Below, piece after piece: positions 1 through 7,611 of a DNA stretch of 64,000 nt (positions are counted from its first letter, which is position 1; each line of letters opens with the position of its first letter). This stretch comes from Lachnospiraceae bacterium. GTDB taxonomy: Bacteria; Bacillota; Clostridia; Lachnospirales; Lachnospiraceae. The notes beneath the pieces are model-generated. The model was given only the letters and a program-made list of their open reading frames with translations. It ran no database searches and was not told the DNA's origin. The translations under genes were made by a program, and so were the position numbers. The stretch is taken from the NCBI GenBank assembly GCA_004556655.1, contig SFGF01000006.1:6757-70756 (forward strand). The letters are read 5' to 3'.

Positions 1-1
1 C

Positions 2-100
2 AATGTACTCCTGTATCAACAGCCGGTAGGGCTGGAAGAGCTGAAACCGTATTTGTATGAGACGGTAAGAGGAGTACTTCGGCAGTATAGGGTGGAATAA
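2..100 (+). CDS. C-terminal end of an unidentified protein (partial)
   Basis: An open frame enters from the left edge and ends at TAA 98-100, giving about 32 residues that finish in RGVLRQYRVE. The composition (charged, Leu-rich, helical) would suit the C-terminus of a TetR-type regulator or another helical protein, but there is too little to identify it. It is the only plus-strand gene in this corner and is convergent with the secreted-protein gene ending at 161. Confidence 0.5.
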   Translation, partial: NVLLYQQPVGLEELKPYLYETVRGVLRQYRVE

Positions 101-101
101 T

Positions 102-143
102 AAAAAAATGGGATTCCACATTGAGTGAACAATGGGGAATCCC
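102..143 (-). terminator. Rho-independent terminator of the ECF sigma operon
   Basis: The inverted repeat GGGATTCC / GGAATCCC (110-117 and 136-143) is followed, reading the minus strand, by a seven-T run (102-108). It lies just after the stop at 161 and also separates this operon from the convergent gene entering from the left. Confidence 0.75.
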
Positions 144-160
144 GAAATAATAAGATTAAA

Positions 161-646
161 TTAAATTGTCAAAGAACCACTATAACCTGTAACAGTTTCT
201 GCATAACCATATTTATCACGCACCAAAGTTTCTGTTTTTGCACGATATGTTCCAGAAGAAAGTCCTGAGACAGTCATCTGTTTTGCTGTACTGGATACAT
301 TTGTAGCCGCAGAAGCCGTTCCACTTGAAACAGTTTTCCATGATGATCCTGTATATTTTTGCAAATAAAATGTAACTGTAATGCTTTGAACCGTTGACAC
401 ACAATATACATCAGCCCTTAATCCAAGTTTAGATGAACTTAATTTTGTCATTGATGTCACTACATTTAAAATATACTGCGTATAAGGAGTTATGGCATCA
501 TCAACATTTCCAACGGTTTCATATTCCTCTTCAATCATCTCATACCATTCTATATTATTATTTTCTTCTGCGTATACAGGAACAATCTGTAATAAAAATA
601 ACATGCATGACAATATAATAACTATATATTTTTTACTTTTTTTCAT
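161..646 (-). CDS. Small secreted protein, third gene of ECF sigma operon
   Basis: 161 residues. The N-terminus is a typical Sec signal peptide: lysines, then a hydrophobic stretch, then a likely signal peptidase I site after VYA near residue 26. The mature part is an acidic linker and a Ser/Thr/Gly-rich segment likely to be a beta-sandwich with a single Cys. I tentatively place it among small secreted Lachnospiraceae proteins of DUF6147 type; function is unknown. The ATG at 646 is chosen because GAGG stands 5 nt before it; an in-frame TTG at 661 lacks a site. It starts 11 nt after the anti-sigma stop, so it is probably made with the sigma/anti-sigma pair and may be its output or its sensor ligand. 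Confidence 0.75.
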   Translation of the reverse strand: MKKSKKYIVIILSCMLFLLQIVPVYAEENNNIEWYEMIEEEYETVGNVDDAITPYTQYILNVVTSMTKLSSSKLGLRADVYCVSTVQSITVTFYLQKYTGSSWKTVSSGTASAATNVSSTAKQMTVSGLSSGTYRAKTETLVRDKYGYAETVTGYSGSLTI

Positions 647-657
647 ATTTACCTCTT

Positions 658-1470
658 TCAATGAAATTCTAAACTTTTTGCTATTTTTTCTACCTCTTTT
701 TCCGAAACGTCACAACTTACTACTAATAAAATATGATTCATTTCAACATTAAATACCAAGCCATTATCTTGAGTGCTTTTATATATCTCAATAATCTGAT
801 TGATGTTATCATTTTTTACTTCAATGTATTTTTCTTCTTCACTTACAATTCCTGAAACAGTTTCATCAAATTGCTGTTGTTGCAATATATATATTACATG
901 CTCTCCATCATTCAATTTTATATTTAAGGTATTATAAGTTTTACTATAATTCGCCTCTTCTAAATTAAATTTTTCCGGTATATAAGAAACATAAAACATC
1001 GGCATTTTTAATTCATCGCGAATTTGTTGGTATGCTTCATCCAACGAGCTTACTGTAAAATAAATATCGTTTGATTCTTCATCTTCTCCCATATTTACTT
1101 CTTCACCTACACTGAATGTCGTATGCTGATTACCATTCACATCAAACATTTTCTGAAACACATCCAGCAACCCTTCCCCCTGGACCTGCACCGCCGAGAA
1201 ATTCATTCCAATAAACATCACCAACGCAACACCTGCTGCCGCTGCAACAGCTCTGCTGCCCCACCTGAGCAGTTTTTCTTTTCTGCTTTTCTTTTTTTCT
1301 TCTCGTTCTACAGTTTCCTCGATGGTTTTTCGAAAGCTTCTGTCCCATTCTTCCGGTATCTCAAAACTCTGTGATTCAGAATCCTTTTCCATTTCTTCCA
1401 TCATCTCGTCAAAATGTTCCTCAAAATACCGAAACTCAGGGCTGTCTTCTATTTTCTGCTTTCTAATCAT
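658..1470 (-). CDS. Membrane anti-sigma factor, DUF4367-like C-terminus
   Basis: 270 residues. An acidic and basic cytoplasmic N-terminus (about 1-75, with EERK-rich helices) is followed by one transmembrane segment (VAAAAGVALVMFIGMNF) and an extracytoplasmic domain. The last part (YIPEKFNLEE...SLEFH) resembles DUF4367 domains found on anti-sigma proteins. Its position directly after an ECF sigma gene, overlapping it by 8 nt, supports the role: it would hold the sigma factor at the membrane until an envelope signal arrives. ATG 1470 is preferred (AAGG 8 nt upstream); GTG 1479 is an alternative. No zinc-binding HxxxCxxC anti-sigma motif is seen, so it belongs to the zinc-free type. Confidence 0.8.
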   Translation of the reverse strand: MIRKQKIEDSPEFRYFEEHFDEMMEEMEKDSESQSFEIPEEWDRSFRKTIEETVEREEKKKSRKEKLLRWGSRAVAAAAGVALVMFIGMNFSAVQVQGEGLLDVFQKMFDVNGNQHTTFSVGEEVNMGEDEESNDIYFTVSSLDEAYQQIRDELKMPMFYVSYIPEKFNLEEANYSKTYNTLNIKLNDGEHVIYILQQQQFDETVSGIVSEEEKYIEVKNDNINQIIEIYKSTQDNGLVFNVEMNHILLVVSCDVSEKEVEKIAKSLEFH

Positions 1471-1978
1471 CCAGGCCACCTTCCTTCATATGCTTCTCAA
1501 GCTTCTTCCTGGCTCTGTAGATTTTACATATCTCAGCATTGTCCTTGGGTTTCTTTACCTCCGGATCTTCCGGTTCCAATGTTTCTCTATAAAGTACCCT
1601 TTTCTCTTTGACCGATAGTTGCTCCAGAATACTCAGTGCCGTAACCCTTCCAATTACTGTTTCCTCCGTGGATAACTTTTTCAAGGGAAACAATTCGAAT
1701 GCTGTTATCTTTTCTGCCAGTTCTTCTCTTTTTACTCTTTTCCGTATGACATTGACCGCCTGATTATATGCCACCGTAGCCAACCAGCTCCATTGAGCTG
1801 CTTCATTCCACCCTGCAACCTTTTGAAAATTCACGCTCAACGCTTCCCATACTTCCTGCATAATATCAGGAATCTCGTCTTCCTTTAGCCAAGTGCACTT
1901 TTTGCGCAGCAACCAATACATACGTTCCTTATTTTCCTCATAAATCCTTAAATAAATTTCCTCTTCCTTTTTATTCAC
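1463..1978 (-). CDS. ECF-type sigma-70 family RNA polymerase sigma factor
   Basis: 171 residues. Region 2 is seen at about 10-90 (IPDIMQEVWEAL, then the W-rich segment AAQWSWLATVAYNQAVNVIRKR). A region 4-like C-terminus follows (ILEQLSVKEKRVLYRE...AEICKIYRARKKLEKHM), although the recognition helix is less canonical than usual. The start is GTG 1978, since AAGGAGG lies 8 nt upstream; the longer reading to 2029 has no ribosome site. It is the first gene of a sigma / anti-sigma / secreted protein operon and probably autoregulates. The 600 bp upstream hold no clear housekeeping promoter for it. Confidence 0.85.
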   Translation of the reverse strand: MNKKEEEIYLRIYEENKERMYWLLRKKCTWLKEDEIPDIMQEVWEALSVNFQKVAGWNEAAQWSWLATVAYNQAVNVIRKRVKREELAEKITAFELFPLKKLSTEETVIGRVTALSILEQLSVKEKRVLYRETLEPEDPEVKKPKDNAEICKIYRARKKLEKHMKEGGLDD

Positions 1979-2545
1979 CGCATTGCCCTCCTTTAAGATA
2001 AGCTTATCGGATTTTGAAGAAAATCTCACACCAGACAGAGTAGAAAATAAGAGATTTTAGAGTAATTTGTAACTATCGCAAAGATTTTATCTGCTTACAC
2101 CTCTCACCTCCCATATTTTATCGAGCAACGCATATGCCAGGCAATAAGCAATCCAAAATCTTCCAGGTTATTCAATTTTTCTAAAATCAACCCCTGCTTT
2201 GTTTGAATATCTTCTGCTGAATTTAACGCCGACTCGCTTTATTGTGTATACATAATTCGTATCTACTCAGCGCTGTTAAAATGTTTCAGTTCACAGGCTG
2301 AATAATCTTACATATATTTTACCTATGGAACGTTTGTTTTTCAACTATTCTCGGCATTTTCCTCCATAAATCGTCATACACAATTCTACTTAATTCGACA
2401 TTTCAGTGCATAAATATTCGGTTCTAAAACTCACTTAAGGACTTAATTTTTATCATTATACTGTAAAAAACATAAATAGTAAAATACATTATGACTATTT
2501 CATTCTCTAAATCAACTAAAAACTATTGACTTTTATAGAACAACG
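1979..2545. other. Intergenic region upstream of the ECF operon
   Basis: About 570 bp of AT-rich DNA (AT >65%). Apart from a possible gene remnant at 2104-2238 I see no gene, no strong -10/-35 pair for the minus-strand sigma gene and no RNA signature. TTGACT at 2526-2531 on the plus strand has no matching -10. Confidence 0.4.
2104..2238 (-). pseudogene. Possible gene remnant (about 44 codons, no start)
   Basis: Between an in-frame TAA and the TGA at 2104-2106, the minus strand reads through about 44 codons with protein-like composition, including GLILEKLNNLEDFGLLIAW. There is no upstream start or ribosome site. A second minus frame is also nearly open, so this may be a degraded gene end or chance. 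Confidence 0.25.
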
Positions 2546-2612
2546 TGTGCATCCTTCGAAGGGTTTCTGCATCATAGGAAAGTCCGCGGACTTTTCTATG
2601 ATACAAAAAAAG
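2546..2612 (+). repeat. 67-nt dispersed hairpin repeat, copy 1
   Basis: A short hairpin (CCTTCGAAGG) is followed by a 14-bp hairpin: ATCATAGGAAAGTC, loop CGCG, GACTTTTCTATGAT, then an A-run. The same layout and most of the sequence recur at 10531-10597 after murC. Here it abuts the tRNA-Pro terminator, whose T-run is the repeat's A-run read on the other strand. Confidence 0.7.
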
Positions 2613-2641
2613 ACCGGAACCTTTTTACAAAAGATTCCGGT
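2604..2641 (-). terminator. Rho-independent terminator of tRNA-Pro
   Basis: On the minus strand the stem ACCGGAA / TTCCGGT (2635-2641 with 2613-2619) is followed by a T-run at 2605-2611. It lies 16 nt past the 3' end of the tRNA gene. Confidence 0.8.
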
Positions 2642-2656
2642 GCCCCTGCCAAGGAG

Positions 2657-2730
2657 TCGAAGCGACGGGATTCGAACCCACGACCTCTGCGTCCCGAACG
2701 CAGCGCTCTACCAAACTGAGCCACGCTTCG
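2657..2730 (-). tRNA. tRNA-Pro (anticodon CGG)
   Basis: A complete 74-nt cloverleaf can be folded: acceptor CGAAGCG/CGCTTCG with discriminator A, D arm GCTC/GAGC, anticodon stem CTGCG/CGCAG around loop TTCGGGA (anticodon CGG, reading CCG), variable AGGTC, and T arm with TTCGAAT. The 3' CCA is not encoded. It has its own promoter and terminator, so it is a single-gene unit. Confidence 0.95.
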
Positions 2731-2757
2731 ATTGCTGTTTTCTCATCAGCAATAATG

Positions 2758-2786
2758 ATTCTACCAAAGATTATTCTATTTGTCAA
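2758..2786 (-). promoter_or_regulatory. Sigma-A promoter of tRNA-Pro
   Basis: The minus strand reads TTGACA (2781-2786), a 17-nt spacer and TAGAAT (2758-2763). This near-consensus pair sits 28 nt before the tRNA 5' end. Confidence 0.85.
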
Positions 2787-3014
2787 CATCAAAAATGATT
2801 TTTTGTATTTTCTTGTGTGTTTTCTCTCAAAACATGGAAATAGTTATTTCCCTGCTTCACCCCTGTGGGTATATAAAGAAAAAATTACTAAAAGGATCCT
2901 CTTTCAGCGACATATCCGACTGAAATATAGAATTTTTCATCCGGAATTTCTCTATGCAAGAGAAATCATTCTCCAGACCCACCATTTTTTATTTTATGAT
3001 ATCTGATAGAAGAA
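2787..3014. other. Intergenic spacer, nothing recognised
   Basis: AT-rich spacer between the tRNA promoter and the acyltransferase remnant. No gene, hairpin or repeat that I can support. Confidence 0.4.
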
Positions 3015-3142
3015 TTACTTTGTATATACCCACACCAAAAATTTTATTCCGCTCCGTTCGGTGTAAACCACATGCGCAGGTCTATCTTTTGTCACAATAC
3101 TGCCCACGCCGATCACAGAATCATCCCCGTAAAGTTGATTCC
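3015..3142 (-). pseudogene. Remnant of a hexapeptide-repeat acyltransferase
   Basis: One open minus frame ending at TAA 3015-3017 contains DDSVIGVGSIVTKDRPAHVV. This closely resembles the last left-handed beta-helix coil of LbetaH acyltransferases (typical form: xxxxIGAGSVVTKDIPxxxV). No start codon or upstream part survives; the frame begins just downstream of the terminator at 3147. It reads as the decayed 3' end of an O- or N-acetyltransferase gene, now untranslated. Confidence 0.5.
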
Positions 3143-3146
3143 ATAT

Positions 3147-3174
3147 AAAAAGCAGAGCAAACGCTCTGCTTTTT
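3147..3174 (-). terminator. Bidirectional hairpin terminator after the 3D-domain gene
   Basis: AAAAGCAGAGC / GCTCTGCTTTT with a short loop, flanked by A and T runs. It lies 39 nt past the stop at 3213 on the minus strand. Confidence 0.85.
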
Positions 3175-3212
3175 ACTTTTATGTATGTTTAGATATCACA
3201 AATACTTGTAGA

Positions 3213-4493
3213 TTATTCCACCAGATATACATCTGCATATTTCAATCCAAACTGTAATGCCTGTGAATGGCTGGCCATCAGGATATCCACATGTCCATAT
3301 GCAGTTCCCCTGTCTTCTACCGTATAAATATACCCGTTAATTGACAATTTGGTTCCGAACGGAACACCCGCCATAGCTACTGTCCGCCCCGGAGTAGGGG
3401 TTGCACCGCTGGCCGTTCCACCGCCAGCCCATTTGCCGCAGCAAATAGAGCATGTACAATATGCTGTCAGTTTAAATCTTCCAAGATATTTGCCTTGTGA
3501 AGTATCAATTGTTGTATCTTCTCCCGTTGTCTGATTGTTGGATGAACCGCCTGATGTACCACTATCAGGTTTTGAGGAAGAAGTATTCTGACTGCCGGAT
3601 TGAGTCTGTTTATTATCAGAAGAGGAATTTTGCTTCTGCTGTGCCGCTTTTTCCGCTGCCGCTTTCTCGGCTGCTGCCTTTTCCGCTGCTGCTTTGGCCG
3701 CCGCCTCTTCTGCTGCTTTCTGTGCGGCAAGACGTGCTGCTGCTTCCTCCTCTTTTGCCTGTTTCAAAAGATCATTGATCGCATCTTCCTGTGCACTGAT
3801 CTGATTCAGCAAAGCACTTTCTGCGGATTCCTGATTCTGTATGTCTTCCTGATATTCACGAATCTGATTATATGTAGCCTGTACCAGTTCTTCCACGGAT
3901 TCCTGCTTTTCAGCACTTTCCTGCTGAAGTGCGGCAATCTCATCTTTCTCTCTGGCAACTTCCTGTTCTTTCTGCTCTATGGCTTCTTTTGTTTCCTGAT
4001 AAGCAGTCAGCATATCCCGATCATAAGCTGCCATCTTTGAAATGTTTTCCGCCTGATTCAAAAAGTCAGCAATACTCTCCGACTGAAATAACATACTGGT
4101 ATAATCGTTCGCAGAATTCTCATACATATACTGGATACGTATCTTCATCGCTTCATACTGCTCTTCTTCATCGGCCTTTGCCACTTCCAGCTCTTCCTGA
4201 AGGCCATTCAATTCTTCCTGTTTGGCATCATAATCCCTTTGAAGCTGTTCCAGGCTGTTTTTCAGTTCTTCTAACTGACTGTTCAATTCCTGAAGATAGC
4301 TTTCCGATTCCCCTTTTTTTGATTCCAGGTCTTTAATCTTTTGCTGCGTCTCCTGCAGGCTGGACTGATTCTGCTCCTGTCTTGCCTTCGCATCAGAAAT
4401 TTTCTCCTGTGTAGTTGCCCCATAACCCTGAAGCGTACTTCCGACAAGTAAAAAAGTGGAAAGGACGATGCTGACCATAGTCTTCTTTCTCAT
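3213..4493 (-). CDS. Secreted coiled-coil protein with C-terminal 3D (DDD) domain
   Basis: 426 residues. Signal peptide (about 1-27, ending GYGA). A long coiled coil follows (about 30-245), rich in Gln/Glu heptads and like the N-terminus of CwlO/PcsB-type cell-wall proteins. Next come an Ala/Lys/Glu repeat (KAAAEKAAAEKAA, about 260-285), a Ser/Gly/Thr linker, and a C-terminal 3D domain (about 335-426) with the conserved RFKLTAYCTCSICCGKW, SGATPTPGRTVAM and DRGTAYGHVDI stretches and its Asp residues. This is the fold of MltA-like and YocH-type enzymes, so a peptidoglycan-cleaving role outside the cell is likely. ATG 4493 is preferred over TTG 4508 because GAGAGGG precedes it. Monocistronic between a promoter and a terminator. 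Confidence 0.85.
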   Translation of the reverse strand: MRKKTMVSIVLSTFLLVGSTLQGYGATTQEKISDAKARQEQNQSSLQETQQKIKDLESKKGESESYLQELNSQLEELKNSLEQLQRDYDAKQEELNGLQEELEVAKADEEEQYEAMKIRIQYMYENSANDYTSMLFQSESIADFLNQAENISKMAAYDRDMLTAYQETKEAIEQKEQEVAREKDEIAALQQESAEKQESVEELVQATYNQIREYQEDIQNQESAESALLNQISAQEDAINDLLKQAKEEEAAARLAAQKAAEEAAAKAAAEKAAAEKAAAEKAAQQKQNSSSDNKQTQSGSQNTSSSKPDSGTSGGSSNNQTTGEDTTIDTSQGKYLGRFKLTAYCTCSICCGKWAGGGTASGATPTPGRTVAMAGVPFGTKLSINGYIYTVEDRGTAYGHVDILMASHSQALQFGLKYADVYLVE

Positions 4494-4525
4494 AGTAATC
4501 CCTCTCAATTTATCAGCTAATATGC

Positions 4526-4554
4526 ATTATAGCATAGATATCGTCAAATGTGAA
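4526..4554 (-). promoter_or_regulatory. Promoter of the 3D-domain protein gene
   Basis: On the minus strand TTCACA (4549-4554), 17 nt, TATAAT (4526-4531), with the start codon 33 nt beyond the -10. Confidence 0.65.
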
Positions 4555-4639
4555 GAAAAATTTTAACAACTCGTAATACTTACGTAATATTTATCCACTT
4601 TTCCACATAGATTTTGACTTATCATCCACAAGATATAGA

Positions 4640-6025
4640 TTAATTTTTTCTCCAACCACCCCAGTATTTGTTTTTCAGAACCCCATTTACCAATTTCCCC
4701 CAGCCCAAAGAAAAGTTATCCACACACACTAAAATCCAGCCTTTTTGCCTGGATGACTCCCCTTTTTCTACTAAAATCGTCTCTCCTCTCAGATATCTCT
4801 CCACCCGTTCGTCCTCCGGTTTCAGGCGAAGGACACCCGTATACTGATCCGCATTCAGTGTCATGGCAAGCTGTTGAGACGGTTCAAAACGATCCTTTTT
4901 CATATCTCCCATATACAGCCCGTTTCTCAAAAAATGAATACCTTGAAGTTTATCAGGAAGCTCCGGAACCAGATAAACTTTATCTCCCCGAATTTCTATC
5001 CGCTCCCAGTCCGGTTTCCAGGTACACTCCTCAAAAAATGCCTGTATAATCTGACGGCTTTTCTTATCCGTCCTTTCTATTTTCCGGATCCTTATTTTTT
5101 CTTCTGGAATCTCTTCTGCTTTTTTTGCAAGCGCAAGAAAATGCCCCTCCCCATTCATCCTGTGAGGCCAGATTCGTACACATCGGGAAAGTGTCGGATC
5201 TCCATTTCCCCACTCAGGGTGACCCTGAGAAAACCCTTCGTAGGATTCCATAGGCAGCAATTCCATTTCCGGAAAATTTTCCAACATCCAGGAAATGCTT
5301 CCTTCATTCTCAACCGGTGCAAAGGTACAGGTGGAATACAGAAGTTCTCCGCCGGGACGCAACATTTTTACCGCATTTTTCAGAATGTCTTTCTGAAGTT
5401 TCGCAAAATATGCCGGTCTTTCTTCTTCCCATGTTTTGATCACCGCGGGATCTTTACGGAACATTCCTTCACCGGAACATGGTGCGTCCACCAACACCTT
5501 ATCAAAAAAACCTTCAAAACTTTCTGCCAGTTTTCCGGGGATCTCATTGGTCACAAAAGCATTGGAAATGCCAAAAAGCTCCAGATTTTTCAAGAGTGCC
5601 TTTGCTCTTGCATTACTGATATCATTTGCCACCAGCACGCCTTTTCCCTGTAGAGCTGCTCCCAGAGCTGTAGCCTTCCCTCCCGGGGCCGCACACAGAT
5701 CCAGCACACGCTCCCCCGGCTTTACCGCAAGACGGGAAGCCGGCGTCATGGCACTTGGCTCCTGCAGATAATAAAGACCTGCCGTATAATAGGGATGACG
5801 GGCCGGCTGATCCTCCTCCGAATAAAAATACCCATTGAGGATCCATGGTATAGGCCGCAAATGAAAGGATGTATTTGTTTTTAGTTCTTCTCCGGTAACC
5901 TTTAAAGGATTCACACGCAGTCCATACTGACGTGTCTCCTGATAACTGTCAAGATACGCCTGATATTCCTCTCCCAACATCTCTCTCATTCTCTTTTCAA
6001 ATGCTTCCGGCAGTTCCTGTCTCAT
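4640..6025 (-). CDS. NOL1/NOP2/Sun-type rRNA m5C methyltransferase (RsmF/RsmB family)
   Basis: 461 residues. Class I SAM-dependent RNA cytosine-5 methyltransferase. The SAM-binding motif is DLCAAPGGKAT (about 109-119); motif IV is VDAPCSGEGMF with Cys183; motif VI is STCTFAPVEN with Cys233, the usual nucleophile in this family. The N-terminal cap (RVNPLK) and the C-terminal RsmF-like RNA-binding part (about 300-461) are both present. RsmF methylates 16S rRNA in E. coli; the exact target here is not visible. Starts at ATG 6025 with AGGAGG-like purines before it. It stands alone, with terminator-like DNA on the spoVG side. Confidence 0.9.
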   Translation of the reverse strand: MRQELPEAFEKRMREMLGEEYQAYLDSYQETRQYGLRVNPLKVTGEELKTNTSFHLRPIPWILNGYFYSEEDQPARHPYYTAGLYYLQEPSAMTPASRLAVKPGERVLDLCAAPGGKATALGAALQGKGVLVANDISNARAKALLKNLELFGISNAFVTNEIPGKLAESFEGFFDKVLVDAPCSGEGMFRKDPAVIKTWEEERPAYFAKLQKDILKNAVKMLRPGGELLYSTCTFAPVENEGSISWMLENFPEMELLPMESYEGFSQGHPEWGNGDPTLSRCVRIWPHRMNGEGHFLALAKKAEEIPEEKIRIRKIERTDKKSRQIIQAFFEECTWKPDWERIEIRGDKVYLVPELPDKLQGIHFLRNGLYMGDMKKDRFEPSQQLAMTLNADQYTGVLRLKPEDERVERYLRGETILVEKGESSRQKGWILVCVDNFSLGWGKLVNGVLKNKYWGGWRKN

Positions 6026-6105
6026 GATGACCTCCTGTACAACTCATATTCGATATTGGGTATCATACCACATAACCCGCTAAGTCGCAAAGTTTTCTCA
6101 AAAAG

Positions 6106-6133
6106 AAAACGATGACCCCCCAGTCATCGTTTT
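6106..6133 (-). terminator. Terminator after spoVG
   Basis: AAAACGATGAC / GTCATCGTTTT with a 6-nt loop. On the minus strand it is followed by TTTTCTTTTTG. It ends the glgC-glgD-spoVG unit. Confidence 0.85.
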
Positions 6134-6162
6134 CCCCGCGTTACCCCATATATGACAATCAG

Positions 6163-6444
6163 TTACGCTTCTTCTGCAACAGCGTCTTCCGCCATTACTT
6201 CCTCATATTTATCCAGAATCAATCTCTGAATCCGTTCTCTGGTATCAGAATTGATCGGATGAGCGATATCTCTGTATTCGCCGTCAGTAGCTTTTCGGCT
6301 GGGCATAGCAATAAACAGCCCTTTTTCGCCTTCGATTACTTTAATATCGTGTACCACGAATTCCTCGTCTATCGTGATAGAAACTACCGCTTTCATTTTT
6401 CCTTCTTTTGCTACTTTTCGTACCCTAACATCTGTAATATTCAT
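6163..6444 (-). CDS. spoVG: SpoVG septation/RNA-binding regulator
   Basis: 93 residues, the usual length. Begins MNITDVRVRKV and carries the family's FVVHDIKVIEG, LFIAMPSRK and DIAHPINSDTRERIQ stretches. SpoVG is a small dimeric nucleic-acid-binding protein that acts in sporulation septation and as a global regulator in Firmicutes. It lies 47 nt after glgD and before a strong terminator, so it probably shares the glycogen transcript, an unusual neighbourhood compared with Bacillus, where spoVG adjoins glmU and prs. Confidence 0.97.
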   Translation of the reverse strand: MNITDVRVRKVAKEGKMKAVVSITIDEEFVVHDIKVIEGEKGLFIAMPSRKATDGEYRDIAHPINSDTRERIQRLILDKYEEVMAEDAVAEEA

Positions 6445-6491
6445 AATAGTGTTCCTTTCATGATCCTTCCTTCAAAATACACATGAACGCT

Positions 6492-7610
6492 TTAGAGTGC
6501 ATAGCGCTCATTTTTCTCCACTACAACTTTAATTTCATCTTCTCCGCAGTGATAAGAGTTGGCACGAATCGTATCACGGCTCTCAACAATACAATTTTCA
6601 ATGTGTGTATTGTCACCAAGATATACATCATTGAGAATAATGGAATTTTTAATTACACAGTTATTTCCTACATATACCTTCTTAAACAATATTGAATTTT
6701 CAACCTGACCATTGATAATACATCCGCTGGCTACCAGACTGTTCTTCACAAGACTGCCCGGATTATATTTTGCCGGAGGCAAATCATCAATCTTTGACAT
6801 AATCGGCGGATACTGATGGAAGAAATAATCACGAACTTCCGGTTTCAGGAAATCCATATTGGTTTTATAATAAGATTCCACTGTAGAAATATTGCTCCAG
6901 TAATCGTCTATCTTATATCCGTAAATTCTCTTCAGATTTTTATAACGGATCAATATATCTTTTACAAAATCATGTCTGTCTTCTTGTGCACACCGTTCGA
7001 TCAGTTCGATCAGCTGACGGCGTCGGATTACATAAATACCTGTGGATACCGTACGGAAACTGGAGATCATAGGTTTCTCCTCGAACTCTTCTATCCTGTG
7101 ATCCTCATTCATCTTCAGGACACCAAAACGTGTCACATCTTCATCCACAGCCATATCTTTACATACGATGGTAATATCCGCACGTTTCGCGATATGATAC
7201 TCCAGAACTTTATTATAATCCAGCTTGTACACACCATCACCGGATGCAATCACCACATACGGCTCATGGCTCTTTTTCAGGAAATCCAGATTCTGATAAA
7301 TAGCGTCTGCTGTTCCCTGATACCAAAAACTGTTATCCGGGGTAATGGTCGGTGTAAATACAAACATACCGCCCTGTTTTCTTCCGAAATCCCACCACTT
7401 GGAAGAACTCAGATGCTCATTCAATGATCTGGCATTATACTGTGTCAGTACTGCTACTCTTGAAATATGAGAGTTTGTCATATTGCTGAGGGCAAAGTCG
7501 ATACTTCTAAAACTTCCCGCAACAGGCATAGCTGCGATAGCTCTTTTGTGTGATAATTCTCTCATTCTGTTGTTATTGCCGCCTGCTAAGATAATTCCCA
7601 ATGCTCTCAT
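6492..7610 (-). CDS. glgD: Glucose-1-phosphate adenylyltransferase, GlgD-type subunit
   Basis: 372 residues. Nucleotidyltransferase domain begins RALGIILAGGNNNRM; the C-terminus is a left-handed beta-helix (SGCIINGQVENSILF, NCVIKNSIILNDVYLG). GlgD is the regulatory partner of GlgC in Firmicutes; the pair makes ADP-glucose for glycogen. The signature differs from GlgC (GGNNNRM rather than GGQGSRL). ATG 7610 is chosen because AGGACGG lies 8 nt upstream; GTG 7619 overlaps the glgC stop and is possible. It is 1 nt from glgC, which indicates translational coupling. Confidence 0.95.
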   Translation of the reverse strand: MRALGIILAGGNNNRMRELSHKRAIAAMPVAGSFRSIDFALSNMTNSHISRVAVLTQYNARSLNEHLSSSKWWDFGRKQGGMFVFTPTITPDNSFWYQGTADAIYQNLDFLKKSHEPYVVIASGDGVYKLDYNKVLEYHIAKRADITIVCKDMAVDEDVTRFGVLKMNEDHRIEEFEEKPMISSFRTVSTGIYVIRRRQLIELIERCAQEDRHDFVKDILIRYKNLKRIYGYKIDDYWSNISTVESYYKTNMDFLKPEVRDYFFHQYPPIMSKIDDLPPAKYNPGSLVKNSLVASGCIINGQVENSILFKKVYVGNNCVIKNSIILNDVYLGDNTHIENCIVESRDTIRANSYHCGEDEIKVVVEKNERYAL

Positions 7611-7611
7611 A

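Noticed and set aside
2526..2798. Plus-strand frame of 90 codons over the tRNA-Pro region
   Set aside because: It runs antisense through a complete tRNA gene; its recognisable start is the dispersed hairpin repeat.
4714..4725. DnaA box inside the rRNA methyltransferase gene
   Set aside because: Single consensus match within coding sequence, not clustered.
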